This document shows, piece after piece, positions 25,279 through 36,683 of a stretch of 64,000 nt of DNA (its first letter is position 1; every line of letters starts with the position of its first letter). The notes under the pieces were generated by a model. It worked only from the letters and a program-made list of their open reading frames with translations. It made no database searches and had not been told where the DNA came from. Source of the DNA: Larimichthys crocea (taxonomy: Eukaryota; Chordata; Actinopteri; Sciaenidae); the NCBI RefSeq assembly GCF_000972845.2, contig NC_040018.1, positions 3,701,632 to 3,765,631 of the forward strand, given 5' to 3'. A program made the position numbers and the translations under genes.

Positions 25279-25804
25279 GAATTGAATTCAGCGACTACTG
25301 GGGAGACAGCACGGCTGAGCAAATGCCACTGCTATTTAAATTTTCATCTAAGCTAACTATCCTTCACATGAAATCATCTGTACTTCTGAGTGAAGTCACA
25401 AAGTGACACTAACAACTTCAACCCACTTTGTTCTCGTCATCCTTGTTAACACTCACGCCATCAACTGCTGTTATCGATTTCTTTTCTTTCTTTTTTTTAA
25501 ATTTCACGCCACTTTTAAGAAATCCTGCAGCATTCTGCTCGTTAAATGTTGTTTCAAGAAGGAGAATAACCACTGCAATAAGAACAGGGGTGAACCTTTT
25601 AGCCTGTCAGAGATACGACCTATCAACGTTAATGGCCTATGATTTTCACTTGTTCCTTTCTTCAGAGTAACTGTTAGTGAGGTTAATGGCAAATGTCCTC
25701 GTGCTGAGCTGTTATGCATCCTGCGGCAGCAAATGATAGTGTTTCACATGTCACTGGAGAGGAATCCAACTTTGCAGCCCAATATCAAGCTGCAGCCACC
25801 AAAA

Positions 25805-26130
25805 AGACGATCAGATCGGTCAAATCTCCACAGCAATATCTCTGAAAATCAGACTAACCAGCTGGATTCATGGACTAAACTCTGATAATCTACCTGTTGT
25901 GTTCTGGCTTTGTTTATTTCATGCACCCGGCTTCTAAATTTGTGTCTGCCTCACGATTTACACTGCAAAATAGCGACATGAAGAAGTTTAATTTGATTTG
26001 TGTCCGGTGGTTTTTAAGAAAGATCGCGCTAGCAGTGGTTGAGAGACATAGACAGTGAATAAGAGTGAGTGAGCACCAGCATCGCTAAAGCCTGTTAATC
26101 AAAAAGTTGTTTCCTGATTGCTTCACAGCC
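25805..26130 (+). repeat. dispersed repeat family B, copy 2
   Basis: This is a near full-length copy of about 325 bp. It includes CTACCTGTTGTGTTCTGGCT, TTTAATTTGATTTGTGTCCG and GAGACATAGACAGTGAATAA, and ends near a CTTCACAGCC block. Copy 3 shares this whole order of blocks. Confidence 0.88.
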
Positions 26131-28334
26131 AGACTGCGTTATATTGAGATCTGTTTTTTAATATTAGAGATAAAAAAATCAAAACAAATCAAGCAAAGAA
26201 TCTTGTGAGTATGAACTAATCTGCTCCATGTTTTCCTTACTGAGAGAGGTTGACACGTACTGTCACACCACATTCCTTCAGACACACAAGAGGCCCACAT
26301 GGTTAGACTTCTGCTTATAAAAAAACACCAGCAAGATGATAAATAGCAGCCGCAGAGTGGGTTAAGGTAATGGAGTTTTGCTGGTATGCAGGGCTGAGGA
26401 AAAAAAAACAAGACAAGCAACATGGTTTTCTGGCAGTGGAACATCTGAAATCTCCTTTTAACACGTCTCTCAGTCTCCAGCACATCACACACACACAAAC
26501 ACACAATTTCACTTGCTCTCCCTGACTTAGCATCTGTTGTTCGTTTTTGCAATCTGGTCATAATGTTATTTTTATTGTCAAGTAGGAATTCAGGATAGAA
26601 GAGGAAATGAGGTGACTTTTGGCCACAGTCAGCTGCAGTTTTTGTTTGTTCGAACACACCAGAAGAGGTGCAAAAAAAAATCTCCACATGTGCACGTACT
26701 GCAATATAATTAAAAGGTGAAACTGTGAGGCATCATTAGTTGAAATAGAACTGGCAATATGGTCTTTATTCACTGATAGCTCAGGCTTACACAGCATAAA
26801 CTCACCTGCAGAGCTTCATGGGACATGATGTTAGGTACAGTATATGTCCTATTTAAAGACTTTATAATCTTGTTCAGTCCTGTAGTTTTGGAGACGAGAC
26901 ACAGCATGGAGCACACAGGCTTCATATGGCTTCATGCAGCCCCCCTAAAGGGCCCACCACAGCCATCAAAAAAGTAAATTATGCAAGTTATGGGCTGCAG
27001 GCTTCATTTTAATATGCACTAATCAACGATCATCTCATTCTTTGGGAGCCTGGTAGGGTAACAAAAAAAAGAGAAAGCAAAACAAATAAAGTCAGGTATG
27101 CGAGAGTTGTTTTTGTCTCAAGGGCCCTGCGGCTTTCCATTATGAGCCAGAGGAAAACAAAAACGTTTTCATGGCTGAGTCACTTGAGAAGCCCGAGCCT
27201 GCCTGTGCTACTGGCACCAGGTTGTTTCTCACATTAATCTCTATTTGTTTATTCATTCATTTATTTCTTTAGCTAGTGTTGACTCACTTCTTTGTGTTTC
27301 CTCCACCCATACACCTTCTCTCGAACAGGAGTAGGTAAGTCACATCAAGACTCTACTTGAATAGGTAAAAGAACATGATATGTTTTCCAAAGCGGGAAAA
27401 ATCATTTCCAATTCGATGTCTGGCCGTCCTTGGCTTTAAAAATGAAGTCCCACTGCTTTCTTCACACCTTGAACATGATTCAAATTCATGGAAGTGTTAT
27501 GATTATGTTGTGGTCAAAATGGTTGTGGGGTGGTGGTGGAAGGAGGGGAGTTCAATTTGCGTTTACTTTGAACCACAACACCGCGGACAGCACAATAGTT
27601 AGCATTCATGGTGCATGACTGAGCAAAGAGAGATGGCAGTGACAGTGGAGGAGAAATTTAATCTGAAGAGAAAAATAAGAGCAAAGAGAGAGGCCAGACA
27701 AAGAAAAGTTTATCCATCCATCTTTAATAATGAATCCACCCTTCTTTTTTCTTTTTTTGTTGTTGTGACAGTTGTGCCTCCCCCTTGTGCTTCGCATAGC
27801 ATGACCCATGCCCAACTACTGTCACAGCACTACTGATTGCTCTGTGACAGCGTACCGCACCGCCTCCATCAACACACACACCCACAGCTCTTCAGCGGCT
27901 CTGCAGCTTCCCTCCCCCTCGCCCAGGTGTACTGACCTTGCCACTAGTTGGTGTTACGGAAGGCTGAGTCACCACTCACACATACCAAATGTGTTCTTTC
28001 CCCCCAAAGCCCTTCTCTGAAGTCTCTGTGCCTGCTGCCGCCTTCAAAGCTGAATGACAGAGCAGGGGACAAGGCGAGAGACCTATATGTTGACAGGACA
28101 TCCTCAACAACTTTGCTGGTCTCAGCTACACACTAGGGAGGATCTAAAGCAAGAGGTTGTTGTTCTTTCTGACATTTCAAAACTTATGGATGATGTCATG
28201 ATAAGGAAAGTCAATAACTTTACATTTTTTACATCTTAAGTGTTTCTCTAATTTTAGCTGGTGATTATGTCATTGCACACTGCAGTGGAAACAAGGTGGA
28301 AGGTTGTTGGCAGTTGGCCTTACTTATTGATATC

Positions 28335-28520
28335 GCGCCAAATCATGAGAAAAGTTAGTCACGTTGAGCAGGGCTACTCTTTATTACTCTTTATTATTTA
28401 CAGAGATTCAACAATCCCCACCATGAGCAAGCACTTGGCTACAGTGGCAAGGAAAAACTTCCTTTTAAGAGGCAGAACCCAGCTCATTGGTGGGTGACCA
28501 TCTACCGCGACTGTTTGAGT
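28335..28520 (+). repeat. fish-type dispersed repeat
   Basis: The segment contains CAACAATCCCCACCATGAGC, AAGCACTTGGCTACAGTGGC and AAGGAAAAACTTCCTTTTAA, followed by GGCAGAACCCAGCTCA and GTGACCATCTACCGCGAC. I recognise this block order as a dispersed repeat widespread in fish genomes. Its class is unknown to me, and only one copy is in this window. Confidence 0.55.
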
Positions 28521-28645
28521 TAGAGATGGAAGGTGGGGAGATTAGGGTACATTCAGAGAATCCGGTACTGTGATTTTACCATTCATTTGAGTAGGTGTAG
28601 TGTGTTTGGGCTGGGACGGTGCGCCATCCACCTGTGGCTGTCAAT

Positions 28646-28980
28646 CAGACGCTCGGTCTTGTCAAACCTCCACAGTCAGCCTAAAATATCTCTGAAACTG
28701 AGACTATCCAGGTGGATTCATGGGGCTAAACTCTTGATACTCTACCTGTTGGGTTCTGGCTTTGTTTGTTTCAAGTACCCAGCTTCTAAATCTGTGTCCG
28801 ACTTATATACTATACTATTATACTGCAAAATAGTGACACAAAGAAGTTTAATTTGATTTGTGTCTGATGTTTTGAGAGTGGTTGAGAGACATAGACAGTG
28901 AATAAGAGTGAGTGAGCACCGGCCTTGGAAAGCCGGTTAATCAGCTAGATAAAAAGTTAATTCTTGATTGTTTGACAGCC
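28646..28980 (+). repeat. dispersed repeat family B, copy 3
   Basis: This is a near full-length copy with the same blocks as copy 2 and the same orientation, including GAGACATAGACAGTGAATAA and GAGTGAGTGAGCACC, and ends in TTTGACAGCC. It contains a small local expansion (TATACTATACTATTATACT) absent from copy 2. Confidence 0.88.
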
Positions 28981-30341
28981 GTTATGTTCAGCACAAACAG
29001 CCTGAAAGTAACCTGATAGTATCAGTGATGGTAATGATGAAATAGTATTTGTAGTAGACTGCAAGCAGACTCAGCCATCCGTCAATCTGAATCCATAAGA
29101 ACCTGCGAGATGAGAAAGCAGAAAACCTCCAGGGAAGAAGAAGCTCAGTTAGTGATGTGCATTAATTACTAAAAAGCTCTGATGGAGAGAGCAACACCGG
29201 TTGGCATCATCGCACCTAGTCTGCCTGACGCATTTAGCCTGTATTCTTTACTGTTTGAACCGAACGTTTGTACCCATGTGTGCATCCGCTGCTTTATTAC
29301 AAGATCAAAAGTGACAGTGGGAAATAGCAAGCTAATTTCACAGCTCTTTATAGCAGAATACGGATATTGCAGTTTTAATTAGAGCCTCACTTACCAGCAA
29401 CTCCCACCAAGGACCTTCCAGCTAATGCACAAGATATCCCTCCGTATCCTTAAAGCAGACACCTTGTCTTAATTTAAATGAGCACAAGTGGAGAGGGGGC
29501 TTCTTCATAACAGCGTAAGGTGTCTGCAGCCCATTCAGCTCGAACCAATTTACTCCGTCTGCCTCCCTCATGGTCTATAAACAGTAACACATTCTTTGTT
29601 CCACAGAGCACTTTAGCTGCTGCAGTTAGAGCTAAGATTGACTTGCTCTAAACAGAATGAGAAATTGCCCGGTGATTTCATATGTGCTGTATGTTTCTGT
29701 TATCGTGTACAAGAGGAAGCTGTCAATGCCCTTTACGGTGCACATTGCACTAAAGGCCAAGAGTCTGAATAGTTATCCTGGTGAGTAACTGCAGGAATGA
29801 ATGGCATAACGAACTCATGACGTCTTTTACAGTAATTTTTCTTTCAGCCTGGGATTTGACATGCAGAGCCTCACAGCATACTCTCTAATGTGTGCAGTGT
29901 CGTCGTCAATATACAGCAAGACCTTTGATATTTTCAGTAGTTCTGCTTTATGTTCTGCAGTCTCTGGACCGAAAAGAAAAGGCAGCTACTTACTTTATAT
30001 TTCCCCCCTTTTTTTTTCTCCTGCCTTGACCCGGAGCATTCTCTGTCGGGCTTTCTGCTGAGTGCAATATTTCTTTTTGTGTGTGTGAATTTTTATTTAT
30101 TATCCAATCTGCTGCTGTCAGAACGGGGCCCCGTGTGCTGTTTGATACTCCTTTTAGATTGACGTGGTGATCTTGGATTATTGTTTCCTGTCAGTCTGAA
30201 CGGATCAAAATGGGTTTTTTGACCTGATTTTAAACTTGCCGCTGGCCTCAGTGAAACAGTCTTACACTGCTCAGGGTTGTATAAATGTGTGAACAAATAG
30301 TTTACAGTATTATAATATAACTGACTGCAGAGAAACGTTGC

Positions 30342-30560
30342 GTTACCCCACTACTCATCGAGCTCCACTGGCTTCCTGTAGCAGCCCACGCTTAATTCAA
30401 ATCACTAATGTTTGCCTATAAAGTGGTCTTCGGTTCTGCATCCACTTATGTTACCTCCTCCAGTGAACGACGCCTTACTCCCTCTGGCGTCCTTCTCTAC
30501 TTTCAAAAACCTCCAGCTCTTCAGAGATTACCTCCTCTCCAACACTACCAACAACTGGAC
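30342..30560 (+). mobile_element. L2-like LINE fragment
   Basis: One frame reads LLIELHWLPVAAHA, matching the LHWLPV-x-R motif after the reverse transcriptase domain of L2/CR1-type LINEs. The following sequence resembles the usual 'yKa..g.aP.Yl..ll' continuation but is broken by frameshifts. This is a short decayed copy with no visible 3' tail. Confidence 0.7.
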
Positions 30561-32188
30561 ATGATAAATCTATCCCTCTATACAACTGTCACGTGACGCA
30601 CGAACACGTTGTCACTTTGTACCTTTTTTTTGTCGCTTGACTCTCATATGACCGTGAGTCTTTCTAACCTGAAACACTGTTATATACTTTAATGTGAGTG
30701 TGGTTAATGCTGAAGTCAGTAGTCTCTTTTATCCCTACGATCCAAGTGAAACAGTGCGATGTCATTCTGGTGACAGCAGGTCGAGTGCCACTCGAATGCT
30801 CCACTCCAGCACAGACAGACAGACAGGCAGATGGTCTCGAAGGCCGACGCTGCCAAAACCCCCATGAGTAGTCAGGGAGAGAGAAACGGGATCTCATGTG
30901 GAAGCCCTATCTAGTCAGCAGTTTGTTTAAAACTAAATAAACCTGCAGCATAGTGTTGTTTTCCTCACTGCACTCTTTACCTCTGCATGTAGCCTCTCTC
31001 CTCTGTGCAAAAACCATTATGCACTGATCTCACTTCCCTCGGCTGCATCACACTTGCTGGGGCCCTCTTTGGATTTTCTTCATCTTCCTCGGAGGACCCA
31101 CTGCTCTTACTTTCTCCCTCTCTCTTTCTGAATGCAGAATTCTCCCTGTCGGCTTATTGATTTTGGTTTTCATTCCTCTCAGCCTCCTCCTACTCCCATG
31201 CTCCAGTGGTTGTTGGATCAAGCCAGAGCTTGGCCACAGACTGCTTCCCCCATGGGCCTATTGGGAAAATCAAAGATGGGACTGTTTAAAATGGAGGAGG
31301 GTCACTGGTTCAAAGAGATGTTATATACAAATAGATGTGTGGATGTATTTTTGGATCAGGAGTTAGTTTAGAATGATAAATATTTAAGATCGCTCAGTTT
31401 GAAAAGTTAATATTTAAGGTGCTCTGATCCTGATCTTTGATTTTTGGGGCCGATCACTGATCGCTGGCAGCTGTATCAGTGTCACAGTACCAAAACTAAA
31501 CTGGTTCATATTTATTTAAGGGGTTGTGTGTCGCCTCTGTCCATACTGAATACTGAAGTCATAATCACTTCTCCCAGATGTTACAACGCTGTATTGCTTC
31601 TGTAGATGTCACCCCAGTTAATTAACAGCTGATGAAAGAGAACGAAAACATTCGTTAAGGTGATGTAACTACACAGCAGTGACACTGTACAAACTACATC
31701 TGTAGCCTCAGTATGACGTGTATTAATTTATACTATGGGCACCATCACTAAATGTATTAAATACTGCATTTTCTAGTGTATTTGACCAAATTTCAAAATT
31801 CCTAAACTCTCCGTAAATTGCATTTTGTTTTGGGCCTGCTGACTCTGGCTTTTAGCATATTTTATTTATTCAGAGGGTTGATAAAGGGTGACAGAGCGAG
31901 GGAGGCAGCGAGGAGAGACACGGAGTCAACTTAAGGCCAGTAGGAGAACGCGGAGCTCCAGAGGCTGCAGCCTTTAACCACTCGGTGAACTGAATGGAAA
32001 TGTGCTGTAATGACTTTTTGCATATTTTACAAGTCTGGTTTCGAGGCTCGAGTTCACCTCATCTATGACTCCATAGTCTCAGCATCCTAAGGGTCTCCTG
32101 CATGTGATGCTGACAGCGTTACAAAGACCATTAACTCTGTTTATAAAAAGTGGAATAATCTGATTATTTTTTTCTCTTCTCTCTCCAG

Positions 32189-32325
32189 TGAGGGACGTGT
32201 GGAGGTGCTGGGAGGAGGAAGTCTCCAGATCTCCAATCTCACAGAGGAGGATGCTGGCACCTACACCTGCATGGCAGACAACGCCAACGCAACCATCGAA
32301 GCGCAGGCGCAACTCACTTTACAAG
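32189..32325 (+). CDS. neo1: neogenin exon encoding second half of Ig domain 3
   Basis: This exon encodes the C-terminal half of Ig domain 3. The acceptor is TTCTCTCTCCAG at 32187-32188 and the donor is CAAG|GTAAAT at 32326. The exon is 137 bp, phase 2 in and phase 1 out; AG from the previous exon plus T gives Ser. The peptide [27 protein letters not shown]... supplies the second Ig cysteine in the D-A-G-T-Y-T-C motif and ends in [12 protein letters not shown], the G strand. Two N-glycosylation sequons are visible, N-L-T and N-A-T. The GGGSLQIS and [15 protein letters not shown] segments are close to vertebrate neogenin Ig3. With 19640-19790 it makes a 288-bp domain, which is a normal Ig length. 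It sits alone between two introns of about 12 kb. Confidence 0.95.
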
Positions 32326-34737
32326 GTAAATTTAACAACCTACATCTGCTTTCTTTTGTACACAGTGATATGCAGTGTGTAGAGGTAGAAGATCCAGTGC
32401 CGCATGATTTAAATCAGAATTTTGTAGTTCAGAGTCAGACAAAGTCAGAATATACTCATTGCTCTATTTTTTTTCTAAGTAAATTAGGAATAAAATGACC
32501 GAACAAGCTAAAATTGAGGCTCTGGAGACAGTGGCAAATGGAGAGGCTGTCTTTCTGTCACTCAAAATAGCCTCATTTTATGTGATATTGTTTGGGAATG
32601 AGTTTTTAAAAAATGCCTAATGGGACCCATAAACCAAACCTGAAACAAAAACCTCTTTTGAAATGAGCAAGCTGTTTGTCTAGCATGCTTAACTGTGCAG
32701 AGGTAGCGGCATCTCCGTGTAGACATCATGGAAAAGGACATGTTTTTGTGGATATAGTGTTTACAGTGAGCGGTGTATTCAGCATGAATAACATATGGAG
32801 TGTTTGCATCTGTTATTTTACATAACTCCAACCCCACGCATGAATAACGGAAAGATTTGAGCTGCATGGCAGCAGGAAAGGCGAGTGCAAGAAGTGAACT
32901 GAAGATTGAAAGAGTAGCTGGCTGGTGTTTTGTTGAGAAGACACACATGCAGTACACGTCTGCAAGAGAAGCCCCATGATACATTTGTTCAGAGTAAGAC
33001 TGTAACAATATCAGATTTTCATTACACTATTATGATGCCCAAATGAATTCATGATAATGATATTATCACAATGTCTATAGAAAATGTTTCTTTTGGCAAA
33101 TTAATTACACTCAACTACAGCTGAACCAAGAAGCAGAACCAGAAATAATTTAAGAGGCTCTGGATTATTTACATGATATTGATGTTGAGTGTTGTGCAAC
33201 ATGTGGAGGAGAAAACATCACACTGGTCAGGAGGTGTGCAGGAAAAATAGGCCAAAAAAAATCATGAAACAAAAGAAAAAATGTAGTTAATCTGTTTTCA
33301 CATTCCCTCTTCACATGCAAACAGCCCATTCACTCCCATTCCCTTTCACATGTATAGTATAAGAGCATGCGTCTCCTAATAGAATTGGCAAGGTCAACAA
33401 GTACCAACAAAGTCTCATTTGATTCTTCAGTATATTAAAAAAATATCGTACATTCAAAATAAACCAATTCTACGTACAACATGCTGTATTTATGTTAATT
33501 ATCTGAGATTTCTTCACATGTCCAATATCCAATCAAAGCCAAGAACCTACCTGCTCACACACCCCATAAAAGGGTTTACTGTTGAGGTATGCTTCCTCTT
33601 TAAGAACCAGCGCAAGATGATTGCATTGATTACATTATGTAATGTTTTAAATGTGATTAAAGAAATAAACCTAATGCCAAGATAAAGAACATCTGATATT
33701 CTAAAGTAAAAATTCGATACAAACAAAAATGGCTCAGCAAACGATGAGCGAGTTGCTGCTTTGTCATTAATAACACATTGAATATTAAATAAATAGTACA
33801 CACAATAATCAAGATTGCTTTTGGAGCTGTATATGTATAATAGTGTTTCTTTACAGTACGCACATCCCTGTTTATACTCTGTTTATTTCCTGTTTATAAT
33901 TTAAAACAACAAATCCTGGCGGTTCACATGCTTCTGGTAGAAATGATGTTCATCTAACGTCAGGTCAGTTCTGTGAACAAACTGGACTGCTGATGCTGAA
34001 AGTATTTATCACTCAAAATTCAGTGTTGATGATCAGATTTAAGCTTCAGGCGTACTGGATTTGAGACATATTTTTTTAATGAGTATTAATTATCACACTT
34101 TCACAAGCAACAGCTCTGATTTCCCAAGTGATTTCTGACTAATCTTAACTTTCAAAGTCCTGCTTTGAAAGGTATGAACCTAATTTGTGCCAGGCTGGTC
34201 TATAATAAATACATAAATAAGCTCGGTGCTAAAATTCATGAATAAAAAATCTTAAGAAACCCAAAATGTATGGCGTGACGAGTGGCGAAAGTCCCACAGA
34301 AATCCAGACATTGGAGCACTTTGGTGACTCGTCACCTGCTGTTTATTTTTTCCACCACGCTTTCTTTGTCTTCCCAAATATTAGTAACCGCTCTTTGAAA
34401 AATGTCCTCATTTCCTCTCACACTGACAACTAACCATTTCAGACACTGTATCCACCCGTGTCTGCGATGTGAAACTACAAATCAAGTGCACTTTATCCAC
34501 AGTCTGTGCAAAAGTGACAAGCACAACAACCGTAAATGTTGCATCACGTTGTTTCTTTTCTGTTATGCTGAAAAGAAAATTGACATCACTGATTGTCTTC
34601 ATTTAAAATGTGCTGTCCTCCACCCAAACTGTGCGAAGTGTAGCGATTGATTAGGTCACTTCACAGCTTCAACTATGGTTCACCTATGGGTGTAACTCAA
34701 AGGAAATCTAAAGAATAAGTAACCCACAAGTCCTGAT

Positions 34738-34830
34738 AAGGTAAGGTAAGATAAGATAGACTTTATTGATCCCACACCACAGGAATTCACTTGTAACAGC
34801 GGCTCACAACACACAAGGTGGATGAGAAAA
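34738..34830 (-). mobile_element. LINE 3' tail, antisense
   Basis: Read on the minus strand this ends GTGGGATCAATAAAGTCTAT followed by a short TCTTA/CCTTA pentamer tail. It is the same kind of ending as the plus-strand LINE end at 17820-17850. The pentamer repeats at 34738-34758 would be the tail made at the insertion. Confidence 0.6.
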
Positions 34831-34845
34831 ATACTCAGAATAGGG

Positions 34846-34990
34846 GCGTCCTGGTGGCGTCTCCACGTATGAAAGGCTGAGATCTTCCTGCAGCAACTTC
34901 TTCCTGTGGTCCATGGACGTTCCTTTTCCCCGTCTCTCTCCCTGCTTTCCTGTCTGTCCTCAACTGTCCGCCCTCACAAGTTTGAAAGCC
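34846..34990 (+). mobile_element. SINE-like dispersed repeat remnant
   Basis: The segment begins GGCGTCCTGGTGGC and ends in a block with CGTCTCTCTCCCTGCTTTCC and a CTGTCTGTCCTCAACTGTCC-type 3' end. I recognise these two ends as parts of a tRNA-derived repeat that is very common in fish genomes. The internal A and B boxes are degraded here, so the class is tentative. Confidence 0.45.
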
Positions 34991-36617
34991 GTCCAGGTTG
35001 TGCAATCAAGTTTCTTTGATGCTACACTCTCGATGCCCCCTCTGTAGCCTGGTTAGTACCGTAAGCTCGTCCATCTTATTGGGAGGAGATCTTGCGTTCA
35101 CCATGATATTAAACAGTACACATGGTTTGTACTGTCTTTTCCATTACTGGTGCTTAGATCCAGCTCTGCATCACCGTCTCCTTCTCCTCACTTCAGCATA
35201 GATCTCAAGTCTTTCCACAGAGAGTATGCTGCCTGGAGCAATGGATTTTTTTTTTTTTTGTGAATGAGTCACTCAATGTATTCATGAAGTAGCCTGTATA
35301 AAAGTAAAAGATAAATCACTGATCTCCATAGAGAGACTGGTGTTGCAAAAAACATAAAAAAAATTACAGTAAAATACCAAAAACAGAAAGAGGTGGTCAA
35401 AGATGCTGGAACTGGTTGCCACCCATGCGGTGCCATGGCAACATGCATAGCTGATGTTAAGGATACAGTTAAAGGTTTGGCTGTTCATTGAAATCACAAT
35501 CTTCAACTAAAAATGTCAAATAATGTGCAATATTTTGGATTTGAGAAACAGATATTTCAACCAGCTGACTGCAAAACTAAACAAATATAACTTGTGTGTA
35601 TAAGACTTGTGTTCATGAGAAAAACCTACAGATTTAAGTCAAATCATCAGACACACCCACAGTAATTACTGTTGTCAGAGCTTGTGTCGATGAGGAAAAA
35701 TACACGCGATCTCAAACATGTCGTGTGTGCTTGTATGCTTTTCCCAGGCGAAGCACGTCAACAGGATTTACTGTGAAATAACTTAAGAACAGGGGGGATG
35801 GGGGGGTCGGGGAAGACACCCTGAGGCTCCTTTCCTGGGTTCATTGCATTTCACACACAGCCACATCATGCTATGACTCCATCTCTTTCTTCCCAAATCC
35901 CTTCATCTGTTCACCACCCCTCCAACACCCTTTCATCACTTCCCGTCACTCACTGTGATTAAAGGAGACAGTAATGGAAAATCGGATCAGGTCACAGGAG
36001 GACATCTGACTTCACTCGTTTTTTTAGTCTTCAAGTCTCTCGCTAAAATCCCTCAGGTCTCTGACCAAAGACCCCTGCCAGCCTGCACCTCCAGTGTGAC
36101 ACGACTGTTGAGGATTGATCAGGAATAATTGTTGAAAGACATCAGTCATTGGAATTTGATAAAAAACTGTTTGATTAGATCCCACGCTGTAGACGCGAAG
36201 CTCTTATTGTGTTTGCTTCATCCACATTCATGAAGAAACCAGATTGTGGCATTGATTGGCTCTCTTGACAATAGAAGTGACACTTGAAAGGTCAATTGAT
36301 TCCCTCAAGAAGTAGTTGCGCCTGTAAAAGACACTCATACAAATCAGTGCGATATGAATCTATACCAACAACAAAACGCTTTTTTCCTGTGAGTGACTCC
36401 TTCCAAAACACCTCAGGGCCTCTTTTGTTGCAGTAACAAGGAGAAATTGTGTATTTACGGCTAGTGGCTTTTCATAAACACTGGACAGTCTGTGCTCAGG
36501 ATGAGGATGCACGGAGTCAGCCTGGGTTTTGATATGGTAAAACATTGTTAGGTCTCGCCTGGGGATAGCTTGGAGGGTTTGAGATGCAGCTGGTACTCAT
36601 CTGTGGGGGGCTGCAGC

Positions 36618-36619
<2 letters not shown>

Positions 36620-36682
<63 letters not shown>
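36620..36682. repeat. (GT)n microsatellite, 63 bp
   Basis: Uninterrupted GT array, one of the two longest in the window. It is likely to be length-polymorphic and to form Z-DNA under supercoiling. Confidence 0.98.

Positions 36683-36683
<1 letters not shown>

Larger units (their letters stand above)
19791..32188 (+). other. neo1: neogenin intron splitting Ig3 (12.4 kb)
   Basis: This phase 2 intron begins GTATGA and ends CTCTCCAG. It contains a family A repeat (22505), a CA microsatellite (25248), three same-strand copies of a dispersed repeat (24151, 25805, 28646), another fish-type dispersed repeat (28335-28520) and an L2-like LINE fragment (30342-30560). The segment 20000-22000 looks free of repeats and may be worth a conservation check, but I see no specific element in it. 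Confidence 0.9.

Noticed and set aside
26139..26687. 182-codon minus-strand ORF
   Set aside because: Cys/Phe-rich composition with no recognisable domain, including translation of AAAAAA and CACACA tracts. It overlaps no conserved signal.
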